Source: an uncultured Bacillota bacterium
Lineage (GTDB): Bacteria; Bacillota; Clostridia; Oscillospirales; Oscillospiraceae
Length of the DNA stretch: 34,715 bases
Direction: 5' to 3'
NCBI GenBank assembly: GCA_937890735.1
Contig: CALACZ010000165.1
Coordinates: 1-34,715, forward strand
Below are positions 17,335-24,612 of this stretch, piece by piece; within the stretch, counting starts at the first letter, position 1; every line of letters starts with the position of its first letter. The notes below the pieces were generated by a model that worked only from the letters and a program-made list of their open reading frames with translations, was not told the DNA's origin and did no database searches. The position numbers and the translations under genes are program-made.

Positions 17335-18125
17335 GCCGACCCGTCTGCCTGATCACAGGCGGCACGTCCGGCATCGGGCGCTGCACGGCGCTGGAAATGC
17401 GCGCGGCGGGCTATACGGTCTATGAGCTCAGCCGCCGCGAGACCGGCGTGGAGGGGCTGCACCACATCCCGACCGACGTGACCGACGAAGAAGCGGTGCA
17501 GCGCGCCGTGGACGAGGTCGTGCGGAAGGAGGGCGGCATCGACGTCGTCATCAACAACGCGGGCTTCGGCATCTCCGGCGCGGTGGAGTTTACCGACATG
17601 AAGGACGCCATTCGCCAGCTCGACGTGAATTTCTTCGGCATGGTGCGCGTCAACCACGCCGTGCTGCCCGTGCTGCGCAAGCAGGGGAGCGGGCGTATCG
17701 TGAACCTCAGCTCCGTCGCCGGGGCGATCGCCATCCCGTTCCAGACGTATTACTCCGCCTCCAAGGCGGCGATCAATTCCTATACCATGGCGCTGGCGAA
17801 CGAGGTGCGCCCGTTCGGCATCACGGTCTGCGCCGTGCAGCCCGGCGATATTAAAACCGGCTTCACCGCCGCGCGCCAGAAAACGCAGGCAGGCGACGAC
17901 GTGTACGGCGGGCGCATCAGCCGCAGCGTTGCGGGCATGGAGCACGACGAGCAGACCGGGATGCAGCCGGAGACCGCGGGGCGCTTCATCCGCCGTGTGG
18001 CGATGAAAACGGGCAGAAAGCCGATCTATACCATCGGCGGGAAGTACAAATTCTTCTGTTTGCTCGCAAAGCTCCTGCCCAAGCCCGCCCTCAACTGGCT
18101 CGTGGGACTGATCTACGCGAAATAA
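17331..18125 (+). CDS. Short-chain dehydrogenase/reductase (3-ketosphinganine reductase-like?)
   Basis: A 264-aa classical SDR. It has the nucleotide-binding GGTSGIG (residues 10-16), NNAG, catalytic Ser128 (NLSS) and Tyr141-x-x-x-Lys145 (YSASK), and PGDIKTGF after the active site. The C-terminus is hydrophobic with positive charges (about residues 240-264), suggesting contact with membrane or lipid. It starts with GTG inside the stop of the oxoamine synthase gene (GTGA), so the two are translationally coupled and likely act in sequence: the synthase makes an amino-ketone and this enzyme reduces the ketone with NAD(P)H. Classical length argues against an extended-SDR threonine dehydrogenase. 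The lipid role is inference; SDRs are hard to assign by sequence alone. Confidence 0.85.
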   Translation: MSRPVCLITGGTSGIGRCTALEMRAAGYTVYELSRRETGVEGLHHIPTDVTDEEAVQRAVDEVVRKEGGIDVVINNAGFGISGAVEFTDMKDAIRQLDVNFFGMVRVNHAVLPVLRKQGSGRIVNLSSVAGAIAIPFQTYYSASKAAINSYTMALANEVRPFGITVCAVQPGDIKTGFTAARQKTQAGDDVYGGRISRSVAGMEHDEQTGMQPETAGRFIRRVAMKTGRKPIYTIGGKYKFFCLLAKLLPKPALNWLVGLIYAK

Positions 18126-18126
18126 G

Positions 18127-18166
18127 CAAACGCCCAGACGGATACCCGCCTGGGCGTTTGACATTC
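18127..18166 (+). terminator. Terminator of the MarR-oxoamine synthase-SDR operon
   Basis: An 11-bp stem (18127-18137 with 18150-18160) begins one base after the SDR stop. The following tract is GACATTCTT rather than a pure T run, so strength is moderate. Confidence 0.7.
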
Positions 18167-18243
18167 TTAGCCGTAACGCAGGGGAGGAACGCTGCGCCGC
18201 CCGCCACTCTTTTGAAGCAGCGATGATTTGCAGAAGCCTCATG

Positions 18244-18397
18244 GCTTCCCCTCCGGGGAAGCTGTCTGCGGAGCGACAGCTCCGCAGACTGATGAGGGTC
18301 GGGGAGCAGTTACATTTTGGAGCAACTGCAAAGCTATCCGTCGATGCTCCCCGACCCTCATCCGGCGCTTCGCGCCACCTTCCCCGGAGGGGAAGGC
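18244..18397. repeat. Composite inverted-repeat element made of four nested stem-loops
   Basis: Two related units face each other. The inner 18-bp arms (18291-18308 and 18345-18362) are exact reverse complements. Outside them each unit has its own hairpin (11-bp stem 18264-18274/18279-18289 on the left; 5-bp stem 18364-18368/18372-18376 on the right). Each then ends with a short palindrome built on CTTCCCC/GGGGAAG (18244-18262 and 18378-18396). The outer and core segments match between units but the middle hairpins differ. This looks like a REP/MITE-like non-coding repeat. The stretch 18126-18657 carries no gene; besides this element it holds an SDR terminator and the malto-operon promoter. 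Confidence 0.8.
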
Positions 18398-18565
18398 ATG
18401 GGCGCGTGCCGTGCTGGCAGGTTTATAAAAGGGTCATCCGCCCCTACAAGGGTGCGCTGCCGCCTTATTGGCGCAGTGCAAATGCAGAACGTCCGAAAAT
18501 GTGCACAAAAACGCCTCCTCAAAACTGGACGAAACGCCGAAAATTCAAAAACCGCATTTTTTTAT

Positions 18566-18594
18566 TTTCCAAAATGAGAAAAATGGTGTACAAT
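18566..18594 (+). promoter_or_regulatory. Promoter of the maltodextrin operon
   Basis: TTTCCA (18566-18571) and TACAAT (18589-18594) are separated by 17 bases. The -10 is one mismatch and the -35 two mismatches from consensus. Expected start is near 18601. Confidence 0.7.
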
Positions 18595-18608
18595 ATGGTC
18601 ACGGGAAA

Positions 18609-18622
18609 TGGAAACGTTTCCA
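18609..18622. promoter_or_regulatory. LacI/CcpA-type operator overlapping the maltodextrin operon leader
   Basis: TGGAAACGTTTCCA is a perfect 14-bp palindrome with the central CpG typical of LacI-family operators, and it also fits the Firmicutes catabolite-responsive element consensus. It lies about 9-22 bases downstream of the predicted start, where a bound repressor would block elongation. The LacI-family gene in the same operon is the likely local ligand; CcpA is an alternative. Confidence 0.8.
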
Positions 18623-18657
18623 AAACTAGACCACAAAATCAAATAGGAGGAAATACC

Positions 18658-20046
18658 ATGAAAAAGCTGATCGCATTGCTGCTGGCAGTCGTGATGGTGC
18701 TGGGTCTTGTTGCCTGCGCATCTTCCACTGCTGACGAAACCCCTGCTGCAACGGAAGAACCCGCCGCTGCGGAAACTCCCGCTGCTGAAGAAACCCCTGC
18801 CGACGAGGAGACCCCGGCTGAGGAGGAAACCCCCGCCGCCACCGGCTCTGTGTACTACCTGAACTTCAAGCCCGAAGCGAACGATGCCTGGCAGAAGCTC
18901 GCCGAGGACTACACCGCGCTGACCGGCGTGCCCGTCAAGGTCGTCACCGCCGCTTCCGGCACGTATGACACCACCCTCGCCGCCGAGCTCGACAAGAGCT
19001 CCGCGCCGACCCTGTTCCAGTGCGGCAACCAGGGCGCCATCAACTCCTACGGTGACTACTGCCTGCCGCTGGACGGCACCGCCATCATGGACCAGATGAC
19101 CACCGACGCCTTCAACCTCAAGGATGAGGACGGCAACACCCTGTCCATCGGCTACTGCTACGAGGCGTTCGGCATCATCGTCAACAAGGCTCTGCTGGAA
19201 AAGGCTGGCTACACGCTGGACGACATCACCAACTTCGATTCCCTGAAGGCTGTTGCCGACGACATCCACGCCCGCGCTGCCGAGCTGGGCTTTAACGCCT
19301 TCTCCTCCGCCGGTCTGGACAGCTCTTCGAGCTGGCGTTTCTCCGGCCACCTTGCCAATATGCCGCTGTACTATCAGTTCCGTGACGACGGCGTGACCTC
19401 GCAGCCCGCCACCATCACCGATGCATATCTGGACAACTTCAAGATGATCTGGGATCTGTACACCACCGACACCGCCACCACCGGCGCTGCGCTGGCAACT
19501 GCCACCATGGACGAGTCCGAGGCCGAATTTGGCGAGGGCAAGGCTGTGTTCTTCCAGAACGGCACTTGGGAATATTCCGCGCTGACCAAGGATAAGTTCT
19601 CCATGAATCCCGACGATCTGGCGATGATCCCCATCTACTGCGGCGTTGACGGCGAAGAAAAGGCTGGTCTGTGCGCAGGCACCGAGAACTGCTGGGCGAT
19701 CAACAACGAGTCCTCTGAAGAAGACATCCAGGCGACCATCGACTTCCTCGTTTGGGTCGTGACCTCCGACGAAGGCACCACCATGATGGCGGAGCAGTTC
19801 GGTCCGTGCCCGTTCAAGGACGCGAAAGAGCCGGAGAACGTGTTCTTCCAGGATGCCAACCGCTACACTGCTGAGGGCAACTACGTTGTGACCTGGGCGT
19901 TCAACTGGACGCCGGCAGTGGACGACTGGCGCGCTGCTGTGGTGGACGCTCTGACGCAGTACACCGCCGGCACGGGCGACTGGGAAGCTGTCAAGACTGC
20001 CTTCGTGCAGGGCTGGGCAACGCAGTATGCCAAGGAGAACGCCTGA
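18658..20046 (+). CDS. Maltodextrin-type ABC transporter substrate-binding lipoprotein
   Basis: A 462-aa family 1 extracellular solute-binding protein. The signal peptide MKKLIALLLAVVMVLGLVAC puts the lipid-modified Cys at residue 20 and is nearly identical to that of the BMP lipoprotein. A repetitive Thr/Pro/Ala/Glu linker (about residues 22-60, repeats of AEETPA type) spaces the binding domain from the membrane. The domain has typical late features such as YCGVDGEEKAGLCAGTENCWAIN. I start at ATG 18658 behind AGGAGG; the open frame continues upstream through the promoter and repeat element and is not coding. Binding of malto-oligosaccharides is inferred from the downstream MalQ and phosphorylase. 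Confidence 0.9.
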   Translation: MKKLIALLLAVVMVLGLVACASSTADETPAATEEPAAAETPAAEETPADEETPAEEETPAATGSVYYLNFKPEANDAWQKLAEDYTALTGVPVKVVTAASGTYDTTLAAELDKSSAPTLFQCGNQGAINSYGDYCLPLDGTAIMDQMTTDAFNLKDEDGNTLSIGYCYEAFGIIVNKALLEKAGYTLDDITNFDSLKAVADDIHARAAELGFNAFSSAGLDSSSSWRFSGHLANMPLYYQFRDDGVTSQPATITDAYLDNFKMIWDLYTTDTATTGAALATATMDESEAEFGEGKAVFFQNGTWEYSALTKDKFSMNPDDLAMIPIYCGVDGEEKAGLCAGTENCWAINNESSEEDIQATIDFLVWVVTSDEGTTMMAEQFGPCPFKDAKEPENVFFQDANRYTAEGNYVVTWAFNWTPAVDDWRAAVVDALTQYTAGTGDWEAVKTAFVQGWATQYAKENA

Positions 20047-20092
20047 TCGTTCCCAATTTCACAATTCACAGGATCTGATGTAATGTGACAGG

Positions 20093-20118
20093 CGGGAGGG
20101 AGCGAAAGCTCCCTCCCG
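20093..20118 (+). terminator. GAAA-tetraloop stem-loop after the binding-protein gene
   Basis: An 11-bp GC-rich stem (20093-20103 with 20108-20118) is closed by a GAAA tetraloop. No T run follows, so it is more likely an mRNA 3'-end stabiliser or weak attenuator than a full terminator. Confidence 0.7.
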
Positions 20119-20150
20119 TGTGGTAACAAAGATAAATTGGACATTATTGG

Positions 20151-20216
20151 TGTACAAAAGCGCTCAGACGGCGTACCGCACAGCGGTGCGGCGCGCGGTC
20201 TGAATGTTTTTGTACA
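20151..20216 (+). other. Long imperfect hairpin in the gap between binding protein and permease
   Basis: TGTACAAAA (20151-20159) pairs with TTTTGTACA (20208-20216). Inside, CAGAC pairs with GTCTG and CCGCA with TGCGG. The closing side contains TTTTT. It could be a second attenuator, or a regulator site with symmetric outer arms. The gap 20047-20300 has no gene. Confidence 0.55.
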
Positions 20217-20232
20217 GGGATCGCCGTTTTTG

Positions 20233-20241
20233 TGATATACT
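20233..20241 (+). promoter_or_regulatory. Possible internal extended -10 promoter before the permease genes
   Basis: TGATATACT (TGn plus TATACT) lies about 60 bases before the first permease. A second A/T-rich TATTAT follows at once. No convincing -35 box is seen. Confidence 0.45.
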
Positions 20242-20300
20242 ATATTATAAGCCCGGCGGGCTCGAAACGGAGAAACCAGTGGAGAATGAGGAGGCGCGCC

Positions 20301-21212
20301 ATGAAAACTGCAAGAAAGCGTGATGCGTCGGCGCATTCGTGCCGATTGATCACCAATCCGATCCGGCGTTGGGGGTGGCTGTTCCTGCTGCCGACCTTTG
20401 CCGCGTTCTGTGTCGGATTTCTGTATCCGTTCGCAAAGGGACTGTTCCTGTCCTTCTGTAAATTCAAGACCACCAGCAAGTGGACGTGGGTGGGGCTGAA
20501 AAACTACATCACCATCTTCCAGGATGAGGGCTTCCTGCACGCGTTCTGGTATACGGCACTGTATACGCTCGTGTCCATGCTCATCATCAATGTGCTTGCC
20601 TTTGCCGTTGCCTACGCGCTGACCAAGGGCATCAAGGGCTCGAACTTCTTCCGCACGGTGTTCTTTATGCCGAACCTCATCGGCGGCATCGTGCTGGGCT
20701 ACATCTGGCTGATGATCTTTGACGGCATCCTCGGTCATTTTGACACCGCCGTCGTGCTGGAAACGAAATACGGCTTCTGGGGACTCATTATCCTCATGTG
20801 TTGGCAGCAGATCGGATATATGATGATCATCTATATCGCCGGGCTGCAAGCCGTGCCGGAGGATATGCTCGAGGCGGCGCGCATCGACGGCGCGTCGAGC
20901 TGGAAAACGCTCTGGCATATCACCATCCCGAACGTCATGCCGTCCATCACCATCTGCACGTTCCTCAGCCTGACCAACGGCTTTAAGCTGTACGACCAGA
21001 ACCTCGCGCTCACCGCCGGTTCGCCGTTTAAAACGCTGGCAGACGGCAACGTCATCAAAACGACGGAAATGCTGGCGCTGAACATTGTCAGCTCCAACAC
21101 CAGCAACTCCAAAGGTCCGGGGCAGGCAAAGGCGGTCATCTTCTTCATTCTGGTCGCCATCATCGGACTTTTGCAGCTTGCGGCAACGCGGAAGAAGGAG
21201 GTCGATCAGTAA
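20301..21212 (+). CDS. Maltodextrin-type ABC transporter permease 1 (MalF-like)
   Basis: A 303-aa inner-membrane permease of the CUT1 carbohydrate importer class. A basic cytoplasmic N-terminus (MKTARKRD) precedes six or so hydrophobic helices, starting at WGWLFLLPTFAAFCVGFLYPF. The EAA loop that docks the ATPase is EAARIDGASSWKTLWHITIP. I chose the ATG at 20301 because GAGGAGG sits seven bases before it; the slightly longer frame has no such site. It ends in TAATG, overlapping the next permease by one base. No ATP-binding subunit is encoded in this operon, so a shared MsmX/UgpC-type ATPase elsewhere is expected. Confidence 0.92.
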   Translation: MKTARKRDASAHSCRLITNPIRRWGWLFLLPTFAAFCVGFLYPFAKGLFLSFCKFKTTSKWTWVGLKNYITIFQDEGFLHAFWYTALYTLVSMLIINVLAFAVAYALTKGIKGSNFFRTVFFMPNLIGGIVLGYIWLMIFDGILGHFDTAVVLETKYGFWGLIILMCWQQIGYMMIIYIAGLQAVPEDMLEAARIDGASSWKTLWHITIPNVMPSITICTFLSLTNGFKLYDQNLALTAGSPFKTLADGNVIKTTEMLALNIVSSNTSNSKGPGQAKAVIFFILVAIIGLLQLAATRKKEVDQ

Positions 21213-22063
21213 TGGGCATGGGTCAGCGCAAACGACTCTCCAACGCCATTTTAACGGCGGTGTTCGTTATCATCACCGTCATCTACCTCTATCCGATCTT
21301 TCTGGTGCTGATGAACTCGTTCAAGAGCAACGCCTCCATCAACACCGACACCTTCGCCTTCCCTAACAGCGAAACGTTCATGCACTGGCAGAACTATATC
21401 AAAGGCATGACCTTCGGCGATTACCCGTTCTTAAAGTCTGTTGCCTACAGCTTTATCACCACGGTGCTCTCGTCTGCGCTCATCCTCATCTGCACGTCGA
21501 TGGCGGCGTGGTATATCTCCCGCGTGGACAGTGCGTTCTGCCGCTTTGTGTACTACCTGTGCGTGTTTTCGATGATCGTGCCGTTCCAGATGGTGATGTT
21601 CACGCTGTCGAAAACCGCCGATACGCTCAAGCTCAACACGCCGTGGACCATCCCGGTCATCTACCTCGGCTTCGGCGCGGGGCTGGCGGTGTTCATGTTC
21701 GCGGGCTTTGTCAAGTCCATCCCGCGCTCGATCGAAGAGGCGGCGGTCATTGACGGCTGCACCGCACCGCAGACGTTCTTCCGCGTGGTGCTGCCGATGA
21801 TGAAGCCGACGTTCATCTCCGTGGGCGTGCTGGAAATCATGTGGATCTGGAACGACTATCTGCTGCCGTATCTCGTGCTCGACCGCACGAAGTATATGAC
21901 CATCCCCATCCACATCCAGTATCTGCGCGGCAGCTACGGCACGGTCGATCTGGGCGCGACGATGGCGCTGATTTTGCTGTCGATCGTCCCGGTGGTCGTG
22001 TTCTACCTGACGTGCCAGAAGTATATCATCAGTGGCGTCGCCGCCGGTGCCGTGAAGGGCTGA
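21212..22063 (+). CDS. Maltodextrin-type ABC transporter permease 2 (MalG-like)
   Basis: A 283-aa CUT1 permease. The first helix is in AVFVIITVIYLYPIFLVLMNS and the EAA loop is EEAAVIDGCTAPQTFFRVVLP, followed by the conserved MWIWNDYLLPYLVL segment. Its ATG overlaps the stop of permease 1 (TAATG) with AAGGAGG ten bases upstream, so the two subunits are made in equal amounts. A second in-frame ATG two codons later is possible. It forms the transmembrane heterodimer with permease 1. Confidence 0.93.
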   Translation: MGMGQRKRLSNAILTAVFVIITVIYLYPIFLVLMNSFKSNASINTDTFAFPNSETFMHWQNYIKGMTFGDYPFLKSVAYSFITTVLSSALILICTSMAAWYISRVDSAFCRFVYYLCVFSMIVPFQMVMFTLSKTADTLKLNTPWTIPVIYLGFGAGLAVFMFAGFVKSIPRSIEEAAVIDGCTAPQTFFRVVLPMMKPTFISVGVLEIMWIWNDYLLPYLVLDRTKYMTIPIHIQYLRGSYGTVDLGATMALILLSIVPVVVFYLTCQKYIISGVAAGAVKG

Positions 22064-22067
22064 CGGC

Positions 22068-23105
22068 ATGACGATCAAAGACCTCGCGCGCGAGAGCGGC
22101 TATTCGCTCGGCACGGTCTCGCGCGTGCTCAATAACCAGCCGAACGTGTCCGAAAAGGCGCGCACGGCGATCCTGGCGATTGCCGAACGGCATGGCTTTG
22201 AGCTCAATCAGAGCGCGCAGTCGCTCAAGCAGCAGCGCTCGAACGCGGTGCTCATCATCGTCAAGGGCACGGCGAACGAAATGTTCGCCACCATGGTCGA
22301 GCAGCTGCAGTCCCTGTTTTCGCGCACTACGCACCCGCTGATCGTCGATTTCATTGATGAAGATGACAACGAAGTGCTGCGCGCCGTCAAGCTCTGCCGG
22401 GAGCGCAAGCCGCTCGGCGTGATGTTCCTCGGCGGCACGAACTGCAATTTTGAGGCGGATTTCGCCAAGATCACCGTCCCGGCGGTCGTGGTGACGAACG
22501 ACGCGAGTGCGCTGCCGTTTGAGAACCTTTCCAGCGTGACGACGAACGACTTACAGGGCGCGGCCTGCGCGGTGGATTATCTCATCCACTGCGGGCATCG
22601 CAGCATCGCGGTGCTCGGCGGCGACCGCAAGCTGTCCGATACGTCGGCGCAGCGCTATGCCGGCTGCCTGGAGGCATTCCACCGGCACGGGCTGGAATTT
22701 GACGACGAAATTTACTACCATACCGGGCGTTACAGCTACGAAGAGGGCTACAAGGGGATGCAGGCGGTCCTGCGCCGTGCCCCGGAGGTCAGCGCCGTGT
22801 TCGCTATGGCGGACGTCATCGCCATCGGCGCGATGCGCGCGCTGGCGGACGCGCACCTGCGCGTGCCCGAAGACATTTCCATTATCGGCTACGATGGGCT
22901 GAAGATCGGCGGGTTTTATATCCCGCAGCTTTCCACCATCGCGCAGTCGGCGGAGCTGCTGGCAAAGCGCAGCTTTTCCGTGCTGATGGCGTGCTGTGAG
23001 CACGGCGCGCCCGCGCGGCACATGACCGTGCCGTTCGCATTTCAAAACCGTGAGAGCGTCTGCCGCCGCGCAGATGCAAATAACCTGGCAAAAGAGGATG
23101 ACTAA
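22068..23105 (+). CDS. LacI-family transcriptional regulator
   Basis: A 345-aa repressor. The N-terminal helix-turn-helix is TIKDLARESGYSLGTVSRVLNN, split as TIKDLARESG and SLGTVSRVLNN, with the hinge helix NQSAQSLKQQRSN (normally ARxLxxxxS). The remainder is a periplasmic-binding-protein-like effector domain ending with DGLKIGGFYIPQLSTIAQ. It lies four bases after the permease gene with only a weak ribosome site (GAAGGG), so it is probably made in small amounts by coupling. Location inside a sugar operon and the TGGAAACGTTTCCA operator at 18609 suggest it represses this operon until maltodextrin or a derivative binds. A perfect match to CcpA is not claimed. Confidence 0.92.
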   Translation: MTIKDLARESGYSLGTVSRVLNNQPNVSEKARTAILAIAERHGFELNQSAQSLKQQRSNAVLIIVKGTANEMFATMVEQLQSLFSRTTHPLIVDFIDEDDNEVLRAVKLCRERKPLGVMFLGGTNCNFEADFAKITVPAVVVTNDASALPFENLSSVTTNDLQGAACAVDYLIHCGHRSIAVLGGDRKLSDTSAQRYAGCLEAFHRHGLEFDDEIYYHTGRYSYEEGYKGMQAVLRRAPEVSAVFAMADVIAIGAMRALADAHLRVPEDISIIGYDGLKIGGFYIPQLSTIAQSAELLAKRSFSVLMACCEHGAPARHMTVPFAFQNRESVCRRADANNLAKEDD

Positions 23106-23106
23106 C

Positions 23107-24588
23107 ATGGATCGAAGCAGCGGCATCCTGATGCACCTGACCTCTCTGCCGTCCGAGTACGGGATCGGCAATATGGGGCGCGAGGCGTACCGTTTTGTGG
23201 ATTTTCTCAAGGCGGCAAAGCAGACCTATTGGCAGATCCTGCCCATCAACCCGCCCGGCTACGGCGACTCGCCCTATCAGGCGTTTTCCGCCTTCGCGGG
23301 CAACCCCTATCTGATCGACCCCGAGCAGCTTATCGAGCGCGGCTGGCTCGACCGCGCGGCGCTGGATGCCGTGCAGTGGGGCACGCGCGCGGAGGAGGTC
23401 GATTTCCAGGCGCTGTACCAGAACCGGCTGCGCGTGCTGCGGCAGGCGTGGGCGGCGTTCCGCACCAAGCCCCCGGCGGATTTTGCCGAATTTGTGCGGC
23501 AGAAGGCGGCGTGGCTCGATGAGTACGCGCTGTTTATGGCAGTCAAGGCGAATTTCGGCGACGGTCCGTGGACGGACTGGCCTGCCGACATTCGTCTGCA
23601 CCAGCCGCAGGCGATCGCCCACTGGCGCGAAGCGCTGGCGGACGAGATCGAGTTCCAGCAGTTTTTGCAGTACTGCTTCTTTACGCAGTGGCAGAGTCTG
23701 CGCGCCTATGCGCGCAGGCAGGGCATCCGCATCATCGGCGATATTCCCATCTACGTCCCGCTCGATTCGGCGGACGTGTGGGCGCACCCGGAGAATTTCC
23801 AGCTCACGCGCACGCGCCGTCCGCGCGTGGTGGCGGGCTGCCCGCCCGACGGCTTCAACGCCGACGGGCAGTACTGGGGCAATCCCATCTACGACTGGGA
23901 TCGCATGGAGCAGACCGGCTTCGCGTGGTGGATCGAGCGCCTGCGTGCAGCGGGGGAGAGCTTCGACGTGGTCCGCATCGACCATTTCCGCGGCATGGAG
24001 AGCTACTGGTCCATCCCCGCGCAGAATAAGACCGCGCGCCGCGGCGCGTGGATCAAAGGACCGGGCATGAAGCTCGTCCGCGCCATCAAAAACGGCTGCC
24101 CGGACACCGACTTCATCGCCGAGGACCTCGGCTTCCTCACGCCCGAGGTGCGCGCACTCGTGAAAAAGTCCGGCTTCCCGGGCATGAAGGTGCTGGAATT
24201 TGCCTTTGACCCGCGCGAGCCGAGCAACTATCTGCCGCACAAATACGGCACGAATTGCATCTGCTACACCGGCACGCACGACAACGAAACGCTGTGTCAG
24301 TGGTGCAACGCCGCAAGCCCGGAGGTGGACGCCTACGCCCGCCGCTATCTCAAGATCAAACAGAGCGACGATCTGGCGGATGCGATCATCAAAGCCGGAA
24401 TGCAGTCAAAAGCCGCGCTGTTCGTGGCGCAGATGCAGGACTATCTGCGTCTGGGCGCGTCGGCGCGCATGAATGAGCCGGGGCGGCTGTTGGTGTCGAA
24501 CTGGCGCTGGCGGATGCTGCCGGGCGCGGCGGACGAGGCACTTGCCGCCCGCATCGCCGCACTGACGGAGCAGGCGGACCGGGCATAG
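23107..24588 (+). CDS. malQ: 4-alpha-glucanotransferase (amylomaltase)
   Basis: A 493-aa GH77 enzyme that transfers alpha-1,4-glucan segments between maltodextrins, releasing glucose and longer chains. The catalytic triad is clear and almost at the positions of the Thermus enzyme: nucleophile Asp292 in RIDHFRG, acid/base Glu339 in AEDLGFLTPEVR, and Asp392 in GTHDNET. SPYQAFSAFAGNPYLI near the N-terminus and the PDGFNADGQYWGNPIY segment are family hallmarks. The start is ATG 23107, one base after the LacI stop, with AGAGGA about nine bases upstream; an ATG three codons earlier is possible. Cytoplasmic; it feeds long chains to the phosphorylase downstream. Confidence 0.96.
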   Translation: MDRSSGILMHLTSLPSEYGIGNMGREAYRFVDFLKAAKQTYWQILPINPPGYGDSPYQAFSAFAGNPYLIDPEQLIERGWLDRAALDAVQWGTRAEEVDFQALYQNRLRVLRQAWAAFRTKPPADFAEFVRQKAAWLDEYALFMAVKANFGDGPWTDWPADIRLHQPQAIAHWREALADEIEFQQFLQYCFFTQWQSLRAYARRQGIRIIGDIPIYVPLDSADVWAHPENFQLTRTRRPRVVAGCPPDGFNADGQYWGNPIYDWDRMEQTGFAWWIERLRAAGESFDVVRIDHFRGMESYWSIPAQNKTARRGAWIKGPGMKLVRAIKNGCPDTDFIAEDLGFLTPEVRALVKKSGFPGMKVLEFAFDPREPSNYLPHKYGTNCICYTGTHDNETLCQWCNAASPEVDAYARRYLKIKQSDDLADAIIKAGMQSKAALFVAQMQDYLRLGASARMNEPGRLLVSNWRWRMLPGAADEALAARIAALTEQADRA

Positions 24589-24612
24589 CGATTTTTCAAG
24601 GAGGACCCTTTT

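Noticed and set aside
16102..18242. Minus-strand open frames (390 and 354 codons) opposite the oxoamine synthase and SDR genes
   Set aside because: Both genes have full active-site motifs on the plus strand; the reverse frames are shadows without start signals.
22882..24279. 465-codon minus-strand frame across malQ and the LacI 3' end
   Set aside because: The malQ catalytic residues are all on the plus strand; the antisense frame has no family features.
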